Positions 55,545 to 64,000 of a stretch of 64,000 nt of DNA are shown one piece after another. Source of the DNA: an uncultured Verrucomicrobiota bacterium (lineage in GTDB: Bacteria; Verrucomicrobiota; Verrucomicrobiia; Opitutales; Opitutaceae); NCBI GenBank assembly GCA_903856725.1, contig CAIOCT010000038.1, positions 1 through 64,000 on the forward strand, given 5' to 3'. How positions within the stretch are numbered: the stretch's first letter is position 1; the number at the start of each line of letters is the position of its first letter. The notes beneath the pieces are model-generated. The model made no database searches. It was not told the DNA's origin and was given only the letters and a program-made list of their open reading frames with translations. The position numbers were made by a program, and so were the translations under genes.

Positions 55545-57644
55545 TTACTTTACTGCTGAGCTCTCGAATACCGGCTTTGCTAGCGCGGGCTTACCTCCGA
55601 TGTAACGACTGAGCCAGTTTTGCATTTCCCAGTGCCAGTAAATCGCATTCTGCGGTGAGAGCACCCAATGATTTTCATTAGGAAAAATAACGAGCCGTGA
55701 CGGCACGCTCATCGCCTGCAGCACCCCATAAAGCTCGAGCCCATTACCATAAGGAACGCGATAATCTAACTCTCCATGAAGCACGAGGGTCGGGGTCTTA
55801 AAATTTTTTGCGTAGAACATCGGGTTCTCTTTCTGCAGGCCCTCGACATTAACCCAAGGCTTACCACCCATTACCTCAGGAAAGCCGTGCGGCACATCAG
55901 TGGCATATTGTGCGTAAGAACTATTCACCCCCGCGTGATCGATGATGGCTTTAAATCGATCTGTATGCCCAAGCACCCACGCCGCCATGTAACCGCCGTA
56001 ACTCGCTCCCGCCGCCGCCATTCGCGTAGCATCAAGATTGGGTAACTTCTTTAAAAGGAAGTCTGTGCTTTTCATAATATCCTCAAAAGGCATTTCGCCC
56101 CACTGGTTGAGTATGCTTCTAGAGAATTTTTCTGAAAAACCGGTCGAGCCATGACGGTTAACCCAAGTGACCACATAACCAGGCGCCGCGAAAACGTGCG
56201 TATTCCAACGGTAGCTCCAACTGTCGCGACACATCGTGTGGGGGCCTCCATGCATTAACTGAAGCAGGGGATAAGTTTTCTTAGCGTCGTAGCCAGGAGG
56301 GTAGACTAACCAACCTTGGATTTGTTCTGCATTCGCGCCTGTAAACCAGTAGCCTTCAACCCGACCCAGGTCGAGCTGTGCGACTACGGCATCATTAAAA
56401 TGGGTAAGTTGCCGCGTCTGCCCTGTGGCTGGATCGAGCATAAAAAGTTCAGCTGGACGACTCGTATTATCATTCAGAAATACCAAGGTGCTGGCTTTAG
56501 TATCAACCGCTGTAGACGTGCCCGCGGAATAGACTGGGGTTAGGCCCGTTCCGTCTGCGTTCATCCGGAAAATTGGCAAAACACCTTTTTCTTCCGCCGT
56601 GATCCAGAGGGTTTGCCCATCGGCAGAAAAATTAGCGCTCTCAATACCGTAGTCTAAAGCTTCTGTCAGCGGATTGCTTTTACCCGTCGCCAGACTGTAT
56701 CGCCAGAGCTTGGCAAACTCCCCGCTGTAATAAGGAATTTTTTGCCGGCTAAAAACGAGCGACTGACCATCCGGGGAAAAAACTGCGTTACTATCATCCG
56801 CTTTATTTTCAGAGGTTAAGTTCTTCATGGCCCCCGAGCCATCGGCGCATAACAAATAAATATCATGATTAGGGAACGCCTGATAAGGAGGCGGAGTAGT
56901 ATTAATCGTCAGCGCGATTCTTTTCCCATCAGGAGAAAGATCGTAGCCAATTTCGCCGCTCACCGTAAACAGACGGCTCCATTGAGGAGTAAGATCCTGC
57001 ACAGCCTTGGTCGTGAGATCTACGCGGACCAGCCGGTTGGCTAAATTATCTGTGAGGTAGTGATCAAAATAACGATATTGCCGATCTTCCGTAACCTTCG
57101 CGGTCATTTTTGAATCTTTTCGCCGTTTAGTCTCTTTCTTCATCGCGGCTAAATCAGTGCTGGCCAAAGTACCGGCCAGCTCCGGAATTACGGTCGTCGC
57201 CACAATTATACTTTGCCCATCAGGCAGCCATTGAGGGCTTGAGACACCAAAGGGGAGCTCAAGGATTTTCTCGGGTTCACCACCATCCATCCGCAATACA
57301 TAAAGCGAAGTATTTTCATCATCACCCCGTTTAGAAATAAAAGCGATCCGCTGTCCATCAGGGCTCCAGGTTGGGGCGCTATCATTCGCTGTCACCGTTG
57401 TGAGGCGGCGCACCGCACCACCCGCCACCGGCACTAACCATAAGCTCGCGGTGCTCTTATTTTTCTCAATAGACCAGTCAGCCACACTTAATACGACCAT
57501 CTGCCCATTCGGCGATAGCGCTGGTGCGCCCAGCCGCTTCATCGCCCATAGATCTTGCGGGGTGATTGGACGCAAATTGGCGGCGTAAGCTTGCGCTGCC
57601 GTTACCGCCGTGAGGATTAAAGCCATCGCACGATAAAATTTCAT
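55545..57644 (-). CDS. S9 family serine peptidase (prolyl oligopeptidase type)
   Basis: 699 residues with a signal peptide (MKFYRAMALILTAVTAAQAYA), so periplasmic or secreted. An N-terminal beta-propeller with repeated WSPDGQ or FSPDGQ blades (TolB-like) is followed by an alpha/beta hydrolase domain: MHGGPHTMC oxyanion region, the nucleophile GASYGGYMAAW, the Asp in HGELDYRVPYGNG and the His in NENHWVLSPQN. It would cleave oligopeptides, as in dipeptidyl- or acylaminoacyl-peptidases. It converges on the acetyltransferase gene and lies downstream of the lipoate-ligase gene, with 90 bp between. Confidence 0.94.
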   Translation of the reverse strand: MKFYRAMALILTAVTAAQAYAANLRPITPQDLWAMKRLGAPALSPNGQMVVLSVADWSIEKNKSTASLWLVPVAGGAVRRLTTVTANDSAPTWSPDGQRIAFISKRGDDENTSLYVLRMDGGEPEKILELPFGVSSPQWLPDGQSIIVATTVIPELAGTLASTDLAAMKKETKRRKDSKMTAKVTEDRQYRYFDHYLTDNLANRLVRVDLTTKAVQDLTPQWSRLFTVSGEIGYDLSPDGKRIALTINTTPPPYQAFPNHDIYLLCADGSGAMKNLTSENKADDSNAVFSPDGQSLVFSRQKIPYYSGEFAKLWRYSLATGKSNPLTEALDYGIESANFSADGQTLWITAEEKGVLPIFRMNADGTGLTPVYSAGTSTAVDTKASTLVFLNDNTSRPAELFMLDPATGQTRQLTHFNDAVVAQLDLGRVEGYWFTGANAEQIQGWLVYPPGYDAKKTYPLLQLMHGGPHTMCRDSWSYRWNTHVFAAPGYVVTWVNRHGSTGFSEKFSRSILNQWGEMPFEDIMKSTDFLLKKLPNLDATRMAAAGASYGGYMAAWVLGHTDRFKAIIDHAGVNSSYAQYATDVPHGFPEVMGGKPWVNVEGLQKENPMFYAKNFKTPTLVLHGELDYRVPYGNGLELYGVLQAMSVPSRLVIFPNENHWVLSPQNAIYWHWEMQNWLSRYIGGKPALAKPVFESSAVK

Positions 57645-57734
57645 AAGCCGATAAGAATAGCTGACCCTCGCACTTAGTCAAAGACGGAGGGGACAGGCAA
57701 TACCACCCGTCTAAATTATTTTTTTAAGTATCTG

Positions 57735-58478
57735 CTAACGTGATTCGGTCCATTCTACAGCAGCATATTGCTCCGTAAGGCCCATCACTTCGTCTTCATG
57801 TAACTCAGGCCAAGGCGTGCGCTGCGCGGTTGCGCCCAGTGCTCGGGCTATCCCAGTAGTAAATTTTTCTGAAAATAAATCCCAATCAATCAGGCCAAGG
57901 CTCCCTTTTTCAATTGAGCCCTGAAAGAGCAAGCCGTGCTTATTACGTTTCTGCGCTGCGCCGGCAATTTTAACTCCACCGCTCGCCTGGACGACATCGT
58001 AAAGTTCTGCGCGCTGAAAGCATACCCCAGGCTGTGCTATGTCGATAAGCGGCTGTCCCGAGCCAGCGAGAGCGCCCCCTTCATCAGGCAAGCTGGCGCT
58101 TTGACTTTTAACCTCCGCTGGCTGGCCTAAAGCAACTAAGGCAGCCGCTAAACATTCATGCACGATGCGATACGATAGCGCGGCCCGAGCGTCGTAAAGT
58201 TCATGGCCACGCGGGATCACCAACGCGTAAGTCCAATCTGTGCGATGATCAACAATGCCACCGCCGGTCGGCCGACGGCAAAGGTCGAACGTTTCAGGGG
58301 CGGGCAGATGAGCGCGAACAAAATCTATTTTTTGGCTGTAACCAAAAGTACAGGCGGGCCCTCGCCATTCATAATGCCGAAAGCGCGGCACGCTAACCGT
58401 GGGGTAGCGCTGTAATAACAGAAAATCGATGGCCATGTTTTCCGCAGCCCCAGCGGTCCGAACAGGAAGAAGATGCAC
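57735..58478 (-). CDS. Lipoate-protein ligase A / octanoyltransferase family protein
   Basis: 247 residues of the BPL/LplA/LipB fold. The motif RRPTGGGIVDH corresponds to the RR-x-GGG lipoyl/octanoyl-AMP loop, and KIAGAAQKRNKHGLLFQGSI holds the conserved Lys. The ENMAIDFLLLQ start is typical. There is no separate C-terminal accessory domain, so it may be an LipM-like octanoyltransferase or a short LplA. It would attach a lipoyl or octanoyl group to E2 subunits or GcvH. Confidence 0.87.
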   Translation of the reverse strand: MHLLPVRTAGAAENMAIDFLLLQRYPTVSVPRFRHYEWRGPACTFGYSQKIDFVRAHLPAPETFDLCRRPTGGGIVDHRTDWTYALVIPRGHELYDARAALSYRIVHECLAAALVALGQPAEVKSQSASLPDEGGALAGSGQPLIDIAQPGVCFQRAELYDVVQASGGVKIAGAAQKRNKHGLLFQGSIEKGSLGLIDWDLFSEKFTTGIARALGATAQRTPWPELHEDEVMGLTEQYAAVEWTESR

Positions 58479-58537
58479 GCCACTTAGATTTACCGCTATT
58501 TCGCCGAGGCCAAATGAATTTTTTGCACAGCCCAGGA

Positions 58538-59455
58538 TTAGGTCGGCCGATCTAATAATATCCGAATCTGCTCAGAAAGAACTTTCAGCGTAAAGGGCTT
58601 AGGCAAATGCATCATGCGCGGCGCTGGAAAATCAACAATTCCCCACCACGGATGTTCGGTGGCCGCATTTATTAAGCACAGCTGTTTATTCGCCTCATAA
58701 AGTTGCCCAACAAGCTTTGCCTCAGTCTTACCGCCGCACGCCATGAATACCAGTTGGGGTTGTTGAACCTTGCCAGCGAGCTGCCCCTGCGCCTCAGCGG
58801 CAGTAGCCACCGCCATCACCTCATAGCCGTCGAATGTCAGCAAGCCGGTGATCATTTTCCGTAAAACCCCATCCGGTTCTATAATAAGTAACCATTCCGG
58901 CCCGCGTGAAAGAAGTGATACCCCTTGCCGGTTTCGCGCCGTCACCACTACCTCCATCGTCTCGGGCAAATAAAGTATAAACCCCGACCCTTCCGCGATG
59001 CGCTGGATATGACCGTAAGGGTGAACCAAATCTGCGCCTTGATCACGCCCCGCATGGATAAGTTTTAAAAGATTTTCGACCACACTGGGGGTTAACCCTT
59101 GGAGGGGATCGCTGATCGTGAGCGTGATATAGCGCCCCGCTTGCATGAACACGGCGCTGTGATCAGCAGGGCTCGCGACCACATGATTAGCCGTCCGAAT
59201 AATAATTTTCCCGCCCGCCGGCAGATTTTTTTTCGCATGCGCACAAAGCTTTAATAAAGCCTCTTGAAATTGCGACGGCGTGATGCGCGTTTGTCCTAAA
59301 TCTGAAGCGAGCCGCAGTTCCAGTGAAATTTTATTACCGGCTACTTGGCGAAGAATAGGGGCAAGGGATCGTAATAGAGAATTAAAGTTAACTACCTCCC
59401 AGGTATTAGCTGAATCATAATCACCCGGCGGGAACTCTGTCGGCGGTGGAACCAT
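58538..59455 (-). CDS. Degenerate histidine-kinase ATPase domain fused to pseudo-receiver domain
   Basis: 305 residues from ATG 59455 (a GTG eight codons upstream also fits). Residues about 20-165 resemble a HATPase_c domain from a hybrid sensor kinase, but the phosphoacceptor helix is absent and key positions are altered: the N-box Asn is His73 in LCAHAKKNL, the DxGxG box reads SDPLQG, and the G2 box is missing. Residues about 187-303 resemble a receiver domain (WLLIIEPDG, LPKPF with Lys286), but the acceptor Asp is Ala239 (LVFMAC). It has no membrane segment. It probably does not phosphorylate and may bind partners or a ligand instead. Confidence 0.8.
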   Translation of the reverse strand: MVPPPTEFPPGDYDSANTWEVVNFNSLLRSLAPILRQVAGNKISLELRLASDLGQTRITPSQFQEALLKLCAHAKKNLPAGGKIIIRTANHVVASPADHSAVFMQAGRYITLTISDPLQGLTPSVVENLLKLIHAGRDQGADLVHPYGHIQRIAEGSGFILYLPETMEVVVTARNRQGVSLLSRGPEWLLIIEPDGVLRKMITGLLTFDGYEVMAVATAAEAQGQLAGKVQQPQLVFMACGGKTEAKLVGQLYEANKQLCLINAATEHPWWGIVDFPAPRMMHLPKPFTLKVLSEQIRILLDRPT

Positions 59456-59650
59456 GTGCGGGATAACTAAAGCGTGCACTTGGCAATCTTATCCCAAACT
59501 GATCGCCGCCCGAAGATTGGGCAGATTTTTTTCCCCATCCGCGCTAACCAAAATAAATTACTCAACTCAGCCAAGGCCATGGCTAAGTATGCTGAGTCCG
59601 CACTCCACGCTGTCAAAATTAACCGCGCTATGCAGTCTAGGGTTTCCTGT

Positions 59651-60427
59651 ATGCTCTCCGTCCCCGAAATTCCCCTTTGGGCTTATCCAGCGCTTTTTGC
59701 CACCGGCTTAATTGCAGGTACCGTTGACGCTATTGCCGGCGGCGGTGGCCTCATTGCCCTACCAGCCTTGCTCGGCCTAGGCATCCCAGCACCGCTCGCA
59801 CTAGCAACCTCCAAGCTGCAAGGAACCTTTGGGTCGGCTTCAGCGACGTGGAGTTTTGCTCGTCGTGGGGTGGTAAACCTCCGCGAATGTCGCCTTGGTT
59901 TTACCGTCACCGCCCTCGGCGGATTAGGCGGGGCTGGCGCGATGCGGCTGCTCGATCCTCATTTCCTTAGCACGCTCATCCCTTGGTTACTGGCGGCGAT
60001 CGTCCTTTATATGATTTTTCGTCCGCAACTCGGAGAAAGCAGCCGCCATCATCGCATGGAGGCACCCACTTTTTATTTAATTTTTGGATTAGGCTTAGGC
60101 TTTTATGATGGGTTCTTTGGGCCAGGCGTTGGCTCTTTTTGGACCATCGCCTTCGTTACCTTACTAGGCCATGATTTTATCCGCGCTGCGGGCCACACCA
60201 AGGTTATGAATTTTGCGAGTAATATTGCCTCGCTCATTTATTTTTCCATTGCGGGTTCCGTTCTTTGGCTACCGGGCCTAACAATGGGCGCAGGCCAGTT
60301 GTTGGGTGGACGCCTCGGCGCACATTTAGCCATGACGCGTGGCGCACGCTTTGTCCGCCCTCTTTTTCTTTTTATGGCATCCCTTGTGGCCCTAAAACTT
60401 GTTTTTGCTCATTTTAACCATGGCTAG
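59651..60427 (+). CDS. TauE/SafE family membrane transporter
   Basis: 258 residues from ATG 59651; the frame is open 59 codons upstream, but that part is polar and unlike the family. About eight membrane helices. GTVDAIAGGGGLIALPALL at the N-terminus and its repeat-like FYDGFFGPGVGSFWTIAF in the second half are the two TauE/SafE (DUF81) motifs. Members export sulfite or sulfonates or move other anions; the substrate here is unknown. It overlaps the M20 gene by 8 bp. Confidence 0.92.
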   Translation: MLSVPEIPLWAYPALFATGLIAGTVDAIAGGGGLIALPALLGLGIPAPLALATSKLQGTFGSASATWSFARRGVVNLRECRLGFTVTALGGLGGAGAMRLLDPHFLSTLIPWLLAAIVLYMIFRPQLGESSRHHRMEAPTFYLIFGLGLGFYDGFFGPGVGSFWTIAFVTLLGHDFIRAAGHTKVMNFASNIASLIYFSIAGSVLWLPGLTMGAGQLLGGRLGAHLAMTRGARFVRPLFLFMASLVALKLVFAHFNHG

Positions 60428-61679
60428 TCAATTACCCCGCAATTTAACGCCGAGTCTTTATCTTGACCGGCATACCGCTGAGCTAACTGCTTTTCTACAA
60501 AAAATCATTCGGCTACGAACGGTTAACCCCCCGGGTGAAAACTACGGGGCCCTCACGTTACTATTAGCATCTACGTTGAAAAACCTCGGCTTTGAGGTTC
60601 GCCGTATCCCCATTCCGCGCGCGCTCCAAAAGAAAACTCTACCCGACCTGCTCAGTTACCCGCGCTACAATGTCATTGGCTTTTGGAATACCGGCGCAAA
60701 AAAAACTCTCCACTTTAATGCCCACTACGACGTGGTTCCCGTCTCTGGCAACTGGCGCTATGGCTCCGCTTTTAATCCTATAATTGAACGTGGTTGGATG
60801 TATGGTCGGGGTACCGCTGACATGAAAGGCGCAATCACTAGTATTGTTTTTGCGCTGCAAGCGCTCCAGCAATCCGCCGTTCGCCCCAATTTTAATATCG
60901 AGGTCTCTTTCGTCGCTGATGAAGAAACCGATAGTGCTCTCGGAACCGGCTGGATCACTCAATACGGTAAACTTCGCGCCGATTATGCCGTGGTCGGCGA
61001 GGGTGGCGAAGGAAATGCCATCTGCTGCGGGCATAATGGGGTTGTGTGGTTGAATGTTCAAATCCACGGCAAAGCGGCGCATGGTTCACTCCCCGCTAAA
61101 GGCATCAACGCTCTAGAAAAAATGTCCGCGCTCGTTCTGGCCCTCAGCGGCTACAAGCGACAATTAGCGCGCCGAACTTTTCGCGCCCCCAATGGCGAGC
61201 GCCTTCACCCAACCATTAATATAGGCGGCGTTTTCTCGGCAGGCGAGGGCGGCAAAATTAATACCGTACCCGCTACGGCCAGCTTTACCATCGATCGCCG
61301 CGTACTGCCTAATGAAAATGTCGGCGCCGCTGAGCGTGAGTTGACTACGTTTCTAAAAATGGCGGCGAAAAAAATACCCCAATGCCGGATTACTGTGAGT
61401 AAAATCTCCGACAACTTTTCTTGCTACCGGTCACCCACGCACCCGCTATTCATTGCCCTGCAAGCGAGCGTGACCCGCATTCGCCGTCAACCAACTCAGG
61501 CAATGGTTTCAACCGGCTTTAATGATATGCACTTTTTTGCCCAGGTAAAAAATATACCCACCCTTGGTTATGGCCCTGGAGGTGTGGACTATCATGGCGT
61601 TAACGAGCGGGTCCGGATCAAAGACTTGGTCGACTCTGCTAAGATTTACGCGGACCTCCTAACCACTTTTCAAGGGTAG
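60420..61679 (+). CDS. M20 family metallopeptidase (ArgE/DapE/ACY1 type)
   Basis: 419 residues from ATG 60420; an in-frame extension of seven codons is unnecessary. Metal-binding and catalytic motifs: HFNAHYDVVP, GRGTADMKGA, DEETDS and the late YHGVNERV. The dimerisation domain starts near residue 210 (GKAAHGSLPAKGINALE). It hydrolyses amide bonds of N-acyl amino acids or dipeptides; the exact substrate is not clear. It overlaps the TauE stop by 8 bp, so the two are likely coupled. Confidence 0.93.
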   Translation: MASQLPRNLTPSLYLDRHTAELTAFLQKIIRLRTVNPPGENYGALTLLLASTLKNLGFEVRRIPIPRALQKKTLPDLLSYPRYNVIGFWNTGAKKTLHFNAHYDVVPVSGNWRYGSAFNPIIERGWMYGRGTADMKGAITSIVFALQALQQSAVRPNFNIEVSFVADEETDSALGTGWITQYGKLRADYAVVGEGGEGNAICCGHNGVVWLNVQIHGKAAHGSLPAKGINALEKMSALVLALSGYKRQLARRTFRAPNGERLHPTINIGGVFSAGEGGKINTVPATASFTIDRRVLPNENVGAAERELTTFLKMAAKKIPQCRITVSKISDNFSCYRSPTHPLFIALQASVTRIRRQPTQAMVSTGFNDMHFFAQVKNIPTLGYGPGGVDYHGVNERVRIKDLVDSAKIYADLLTTFQG

Positions 61680-61728
61680 GCGTGCGGCGGAAATCGGCAG
61701 ACTCAGCCATTCGTCTTAGTCTGCGTGC

Positions 61729-62652
61729 TTACGGCGTTACTGGCGGTAAGTTCGCGAGTAGGTGTCGCGCCACGGCCGGAATAATCGCTCGATTACTCGC
61801 GTGTTCACGCCCCTCCGTAAAAGTGACAATAATTATGCGCCCCCCATCGGGTAAACCAATCAGCGCCGCATCATGCCGAGCCCAACTTACCCAGCCTGCC
61901 TTAGACCATAATTTCATTTCTGGTGCGAGCGCCGGACCAGTAAAACCAATCCCTTCCTCTTCTGCTCCTTGAGTGGGTGATTTTGTTAAATCGCGCTGCA
62001 GCAGTGCCAACATTTCTGCGGAGTGCGCCGGCGATATCCAGCGGCCCAAAGCAATTTCTTGTAGGAGGTGAGCAGTATCATTCGTCGAAAGAAAATTTCG
62101 AGCCGGCTCATGGGCGACCATGTCTTGTTTTTCACGACCGTAAGGACCTTCACCCCAAGGCTTACGCTGGGCATTTACATCAGCGTAACCTAAGCTCTGA
62201 AAATAATGCGTAATCACACTGCGCTGTTTACTCCAAACAGCTAAATCTGCTGCCGCCATTTCCGGACCACTGGTGGTGCCGGTGATGGCATCGACCACGT
62301 AACTGGTAGCCTCATTAAAAGATTCCACGATCATATCACGTAATCCTCGGCGCAGCTCGAGCGTATCCGCTAAGCGCCCCTCAGCTAACAAGTGATGCGT
62401 GTAGGCTAGAAAGAAGATTTTAATCACACTGGCGGGGTAAAATCGCTCTCCACCGCGATAATTTGCCATTAGGGGCGCCTGGGGTTGGCGCAAATCGATC
62501 ACCGTAATAGCCAGCTGCTCAGATTTAAGTTGGGGCGCAGAGAACTCTGCCTGCACTGCGCGCACCGTGCGATCTAGCCGTAAAGCCCAGTCTGCGGAAG
62601 TCGCCGCCGACAAAACTCCGGCCAAAAATAAAAAGACCAACGTGACTTTCAT
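61729..62652 (-). CDS. Class A beta-lactamase-like serine hydrolase, exported
   Basis: 307 residues with a signal peptide (MKVTLVFLFLAGVLSA). The active-site motif S-x-x-K is PASVIKIF, the second motif SxN is ESFNEATSYV and the third reads KAGWVS in place of KTG. A class A omega-loop ExxLN is not visible, so real beta-lactamase activity is doubtful; it may instead be an esterase or peptidase of the same fold. It is convergent to the M20 gene and precedes no clear partner. The MarC gene lies 24 bp upstream on the same strand. Confidence 0.85.
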   Translation of the reverse strand: MKVTLVFLFLAGVLSAATSADWALRLDRTVRAVQAEFSAPQLKSEQLAITVIDLRQPQAPLMANYRGGERFYPASVIKIFFLAYTHHLLAEGRLADTLELRRGLRDMIVESFNEATSYVVDAITGTTSGPEMAAADLAVWSKQRSVITHYFQSLGYADVNAQRKPWGEGPYGREKQDMVAHEPARNFLSTNDTAHLLQEIALGRWISPAHSAEMLALLQRDLTKSPTQGAEEEGIGFTGPALAPEMKLWSKAGWVSWARHDAALIGLPDGGRIIIVTFTEGREHASNRAIIPAVARHLLANLPPVTP

Positions 62653-62676
62653 GGGTAAAAAATTGACCGCTAAAGT

Positions 62677-63261
62677 TTAACTACTCCAACCCCGCCGAAT
62701 CATATTCACCGCAATCGCGGCCAGAAGCATAGAAACAATTTTTGAAATCGCCCTTAGCCCGGTGGCGCTAATTTTTCGGCCCAACCAAACACTGTAATGG
62801 AATGCAAAAACCACGATCCCAAGATTAACCACCAAGGCTACGAGCGTAACCCCTAAGCCAATTGCTTGGGTTTGCGCTAACACCAGTAAGGTGGTGATCG
62901 AGGCGGGTCCTGCGATCAGCGGCATGCCCAATGGAACCACCCCAAAATCTTCGGGCAGTTTTTCGGGCTCTGTCGCTGATTGAATTAAATCCTTAGCCGC
63001 AAGGATAAACAATATAAGCCCCCCCGCGATTTGAAAATCACTCACTGAAATCCCTACCGCTTTAAATACATTTTGCCCAAGAAAAAGAAACCCTAGGGCG
63101 ACGAGTCCGCCCGTCCAAGTTGCTTGATCAGCAATTTTCTGCCGCTGCGCGGGCGCAACATTTTTACCTAACCCAAGAAAAATTGCCACCAACCCAATCG
63201 GATCGATTGCCACAAATAAGGGAATAAACGCCTGTAGAAATTTGGCCAGCGCTTCTATCAT
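62677..63261 (-). CDS. MarC family integral membrane protein
   Basis: 194 residues with six predicted helices. LVAIDPIGLVAIFLGLG at the N-terminus, FLGQNVFKAVGISVSDFQIAGGLILF, and PLGMPLIAGPASITTLLVLA are diagnostic of MarC. Despite its name the family has no proven drug-resistance role. The gene is divergent from the small protein gene at 63382. Confidence 0.93.
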   Translation of the reverse strand: MIEALAKFLQAFIPLFVAIDPIGLVAIFLGLGKNVAPAQRQKIADQATWTGGLVALGFLFLGQNVFKAVGISVSDFQIAGGLILFILAAKDLIQSATEPEKLPEDFGVVPLGMPLIAGPASITTLLVLAQTQAIGLGVTLVALVVNLGIVVFAFHYSVWLGRKISATGLRAISKIVSMLLAAIAVNMIRRGWSS

Positions 63262-63381
63262 ACGTTTGATTTAGTTTGTTCCCATGAAAAGGCAACGTCG
63301 CGCACGCCACAGATAAAACAATATCTGCGCAGACGATATCCGTTAATTAAGTTATGCTAAACCTGCTTCTAAGAAGCCCCC

Positions 63382-63651
63382 ATGAATATTAAACTCCGTC
63401 TGGATGAAGCTGAATCTGCCCCTGTTATTCGTTTAGCGGAGGCCTTAAATTTAAAACCAGAAGACGTCCTCTACACCGCTCTTAATCGCTTAATGTTACA
63501 AGCCCGCGACCAAGCTATTCAGCAAGAAATTAGGCAAACCCACCGCGCGCGGGACAATAACTTGCCGCTCTGGGCTGATACTGCTGGATCCGTGCACAAC
63601 TACGAGGGCTTGTCCCCTTGCGAACCCGAAAAGAGTAAATATTCAGTCTGA
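63382..63651 (+). CDS. Small protein with a possible ribbon-helix-helix-like start
   Basis: 89 residues that I cannot assign. The first 45 residues (NIKLRLDEAESAPVIRLAEALNLKPEDVLYTALNRLML) read as one strand followed by two helices, like an RHH DNA-binding or antitoxin domain; the last 45 are charged and probably flexible. There is no toxin-like gene next to it. The ATG at 63382 is preceded by AAGAAG, a weak ribosome-binding site, and by TATGCT about 30 bases upstream. Confidence 0.65.
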   Translation: MNIKLRLDEAESAPVIRLAEALNLKPEDVLYTALNRLMLQARDQAIQQEIRQTHRARDNNLPLWADTAGSVHNYEGLSPCEPEKSKYSV

Positions 63652-63664
63652 TGGCTATGCGCGA

Positions 63665-64000
63665 TCATGAGGCAAGATCGCGTAAAGCGGCCTCAATTTC
63701 TGGAAATTTAAACGAAAAACCCTGCGCCAACAACCGGCGCGGTGCACAGACCCGCCCCCCAAGAATTAGCGAGGGATCAGTGTTAATTAAATAAGTGGCG
63801 GCTATTTTTATCAACAAGGCCGGCGCTGCCGGTGCCCAAGGTCGATGCAGCGATCGACGCAAAGCGGTCATTAAAGTAGCATTGGTAACAGCATTGGGGG
63901 CGCATAGATTGTAAATCCCTGTAAATTCTGAATGCAAAATAGCCTGCTGAAAAGCCTGCCGGACATCATGATAATGAATCCAAGAAAAACCCTGAAGCCC
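63665..64000 (-). CDS. TIGR01777 family epimerase, C-terminal part (5' truncated by window)
   Basis: The frame is open from the window edge to the stop at 63665-63667, giving the last 111 residues. They contain FSWIHYHDVRQAF and GIYNLCAPNAVTNATLM, then VCAPRRLLAQGFSFKFPEIEAALRDL, the C-terminal (DUF1731) signature of TIGR01777 oxidoreductases. These are extended-SDR NAD(P)-binding proteins of unknown substrate, some similar to the cell-division protein SulA-like YfcH. The Rossmann part is beyond the window. Confidence 0.87.
   Translation of the reverse strand, partial: GLQGFSWIHYHDVRQAFQQAILHSEFTGIYNLCAPNAVTNATLMTALRRSLHRPWAPAAPALLIKIAATYLINTDPSLILGGRVCAPRRLLAQGFSFKFPEIEAALRDLAS

Noticed and set aside
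61729-62652. A true class A beta-lactamase resistance gene
   Set aside because: The KTG motif is KAG and the omega-loop Glu motif is not visible; the fold is shared by many esterases and peptidases.

Overview
The window is a dense bacterial chromosome segment: about 60 protein genes with short gaps, many 4-bp start/stop overlaps, and no rRNA, tRNA, CRISPR array, transposase or phage gene that I could see. The gene families point to Verrucomicrobiota, probably the Opitutia/Opitutales. These include exported Gfo/Idh/MocA and DUF6807 proteins side by side, DUF5069, DUF2891, a Sel1-repeat protein behind recA, an OleC/OleD pair, a long PFOR, and genes that mostly lack Shine-Dalgarno sequences. This assignment is inference from gene content. 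The metabolism suggested is heterotrophic growth on sugars with some anaerobic capacity (PFOR, FeoAB ferrous iron uptake) and a standard F1Fo ATP synthase.

Layout. 1-3.75 kb: end of a penicillin-acylase-type hydrolase, upp, and two exported proteins typical of glycan-degrading Verrucomicrobiota. 3.9-7.05 kb: a tightly coupled run of RNA methyltransferase-like protein, GlcNAc-type kinase, EamA protein and a putative DNA glycosylase. 7.2-10.7 kb: a ribose-type sugar ABC importer (binding protein, ATPase, permease). 10.7-14.8 kb: an uncharacterised protein with kinase-like motifs, a divergent DoxX pair, metY with a structured leader, and DUF5069. 14.9-20.5 kb: serA, glutaredoxin, DUF2891, DUF486, recA, Sel1, SRPBCC. 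20.6-24.6 kb: mnmE, mnmG, trmB. 24.8-31.5 kb: complete atpBEFHAGDC operon closed by a strong terminator. 31.5-34.2 kb: feoA, feoB and a small FeoB-associated Cys protein. 34.2-39.8 kb: MFS transporter, two secreted amidohydrolases, MDR dehydrogenase, ExoD. 39.8-41.3 kb: queE and queC. 41.6-47.7 kb: RNase D, oleC, oleD and two RNA methyltransferases. 48-52.7 kb: giant PFOR. 52.9-54.9 kb: a Tgt-methyltransferase fusion. 55-64 kb: acetyltransferase, S9 peptidase, lipoate ligase family, a degenerate histidine-kinase/receiver protein, TauE, M20 peptidase, serine hydrolase, MarC, a small protein and the end of a TIGR01777 epimerase.

A theme is tRNA wobble-base (position 34) chemistry. mnmE and mnmG start the xm5U34 pathway, queC and queE make the queuosine precursor, and one polypeptide joins the queuosine-inserting transglycosylase Tgt to an MnmC1/MnmD-like methyltransferase that would finish mnm5U34. 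This fusion is the most interesting object in the window. Others are an amidohydrolase tandem in which one partner has lost its metal ligands, a pseudo-kinase/pseudo-receiver protein, a long hairpin between atpE and atpF, and short tandem repeats placed directly before start codons.
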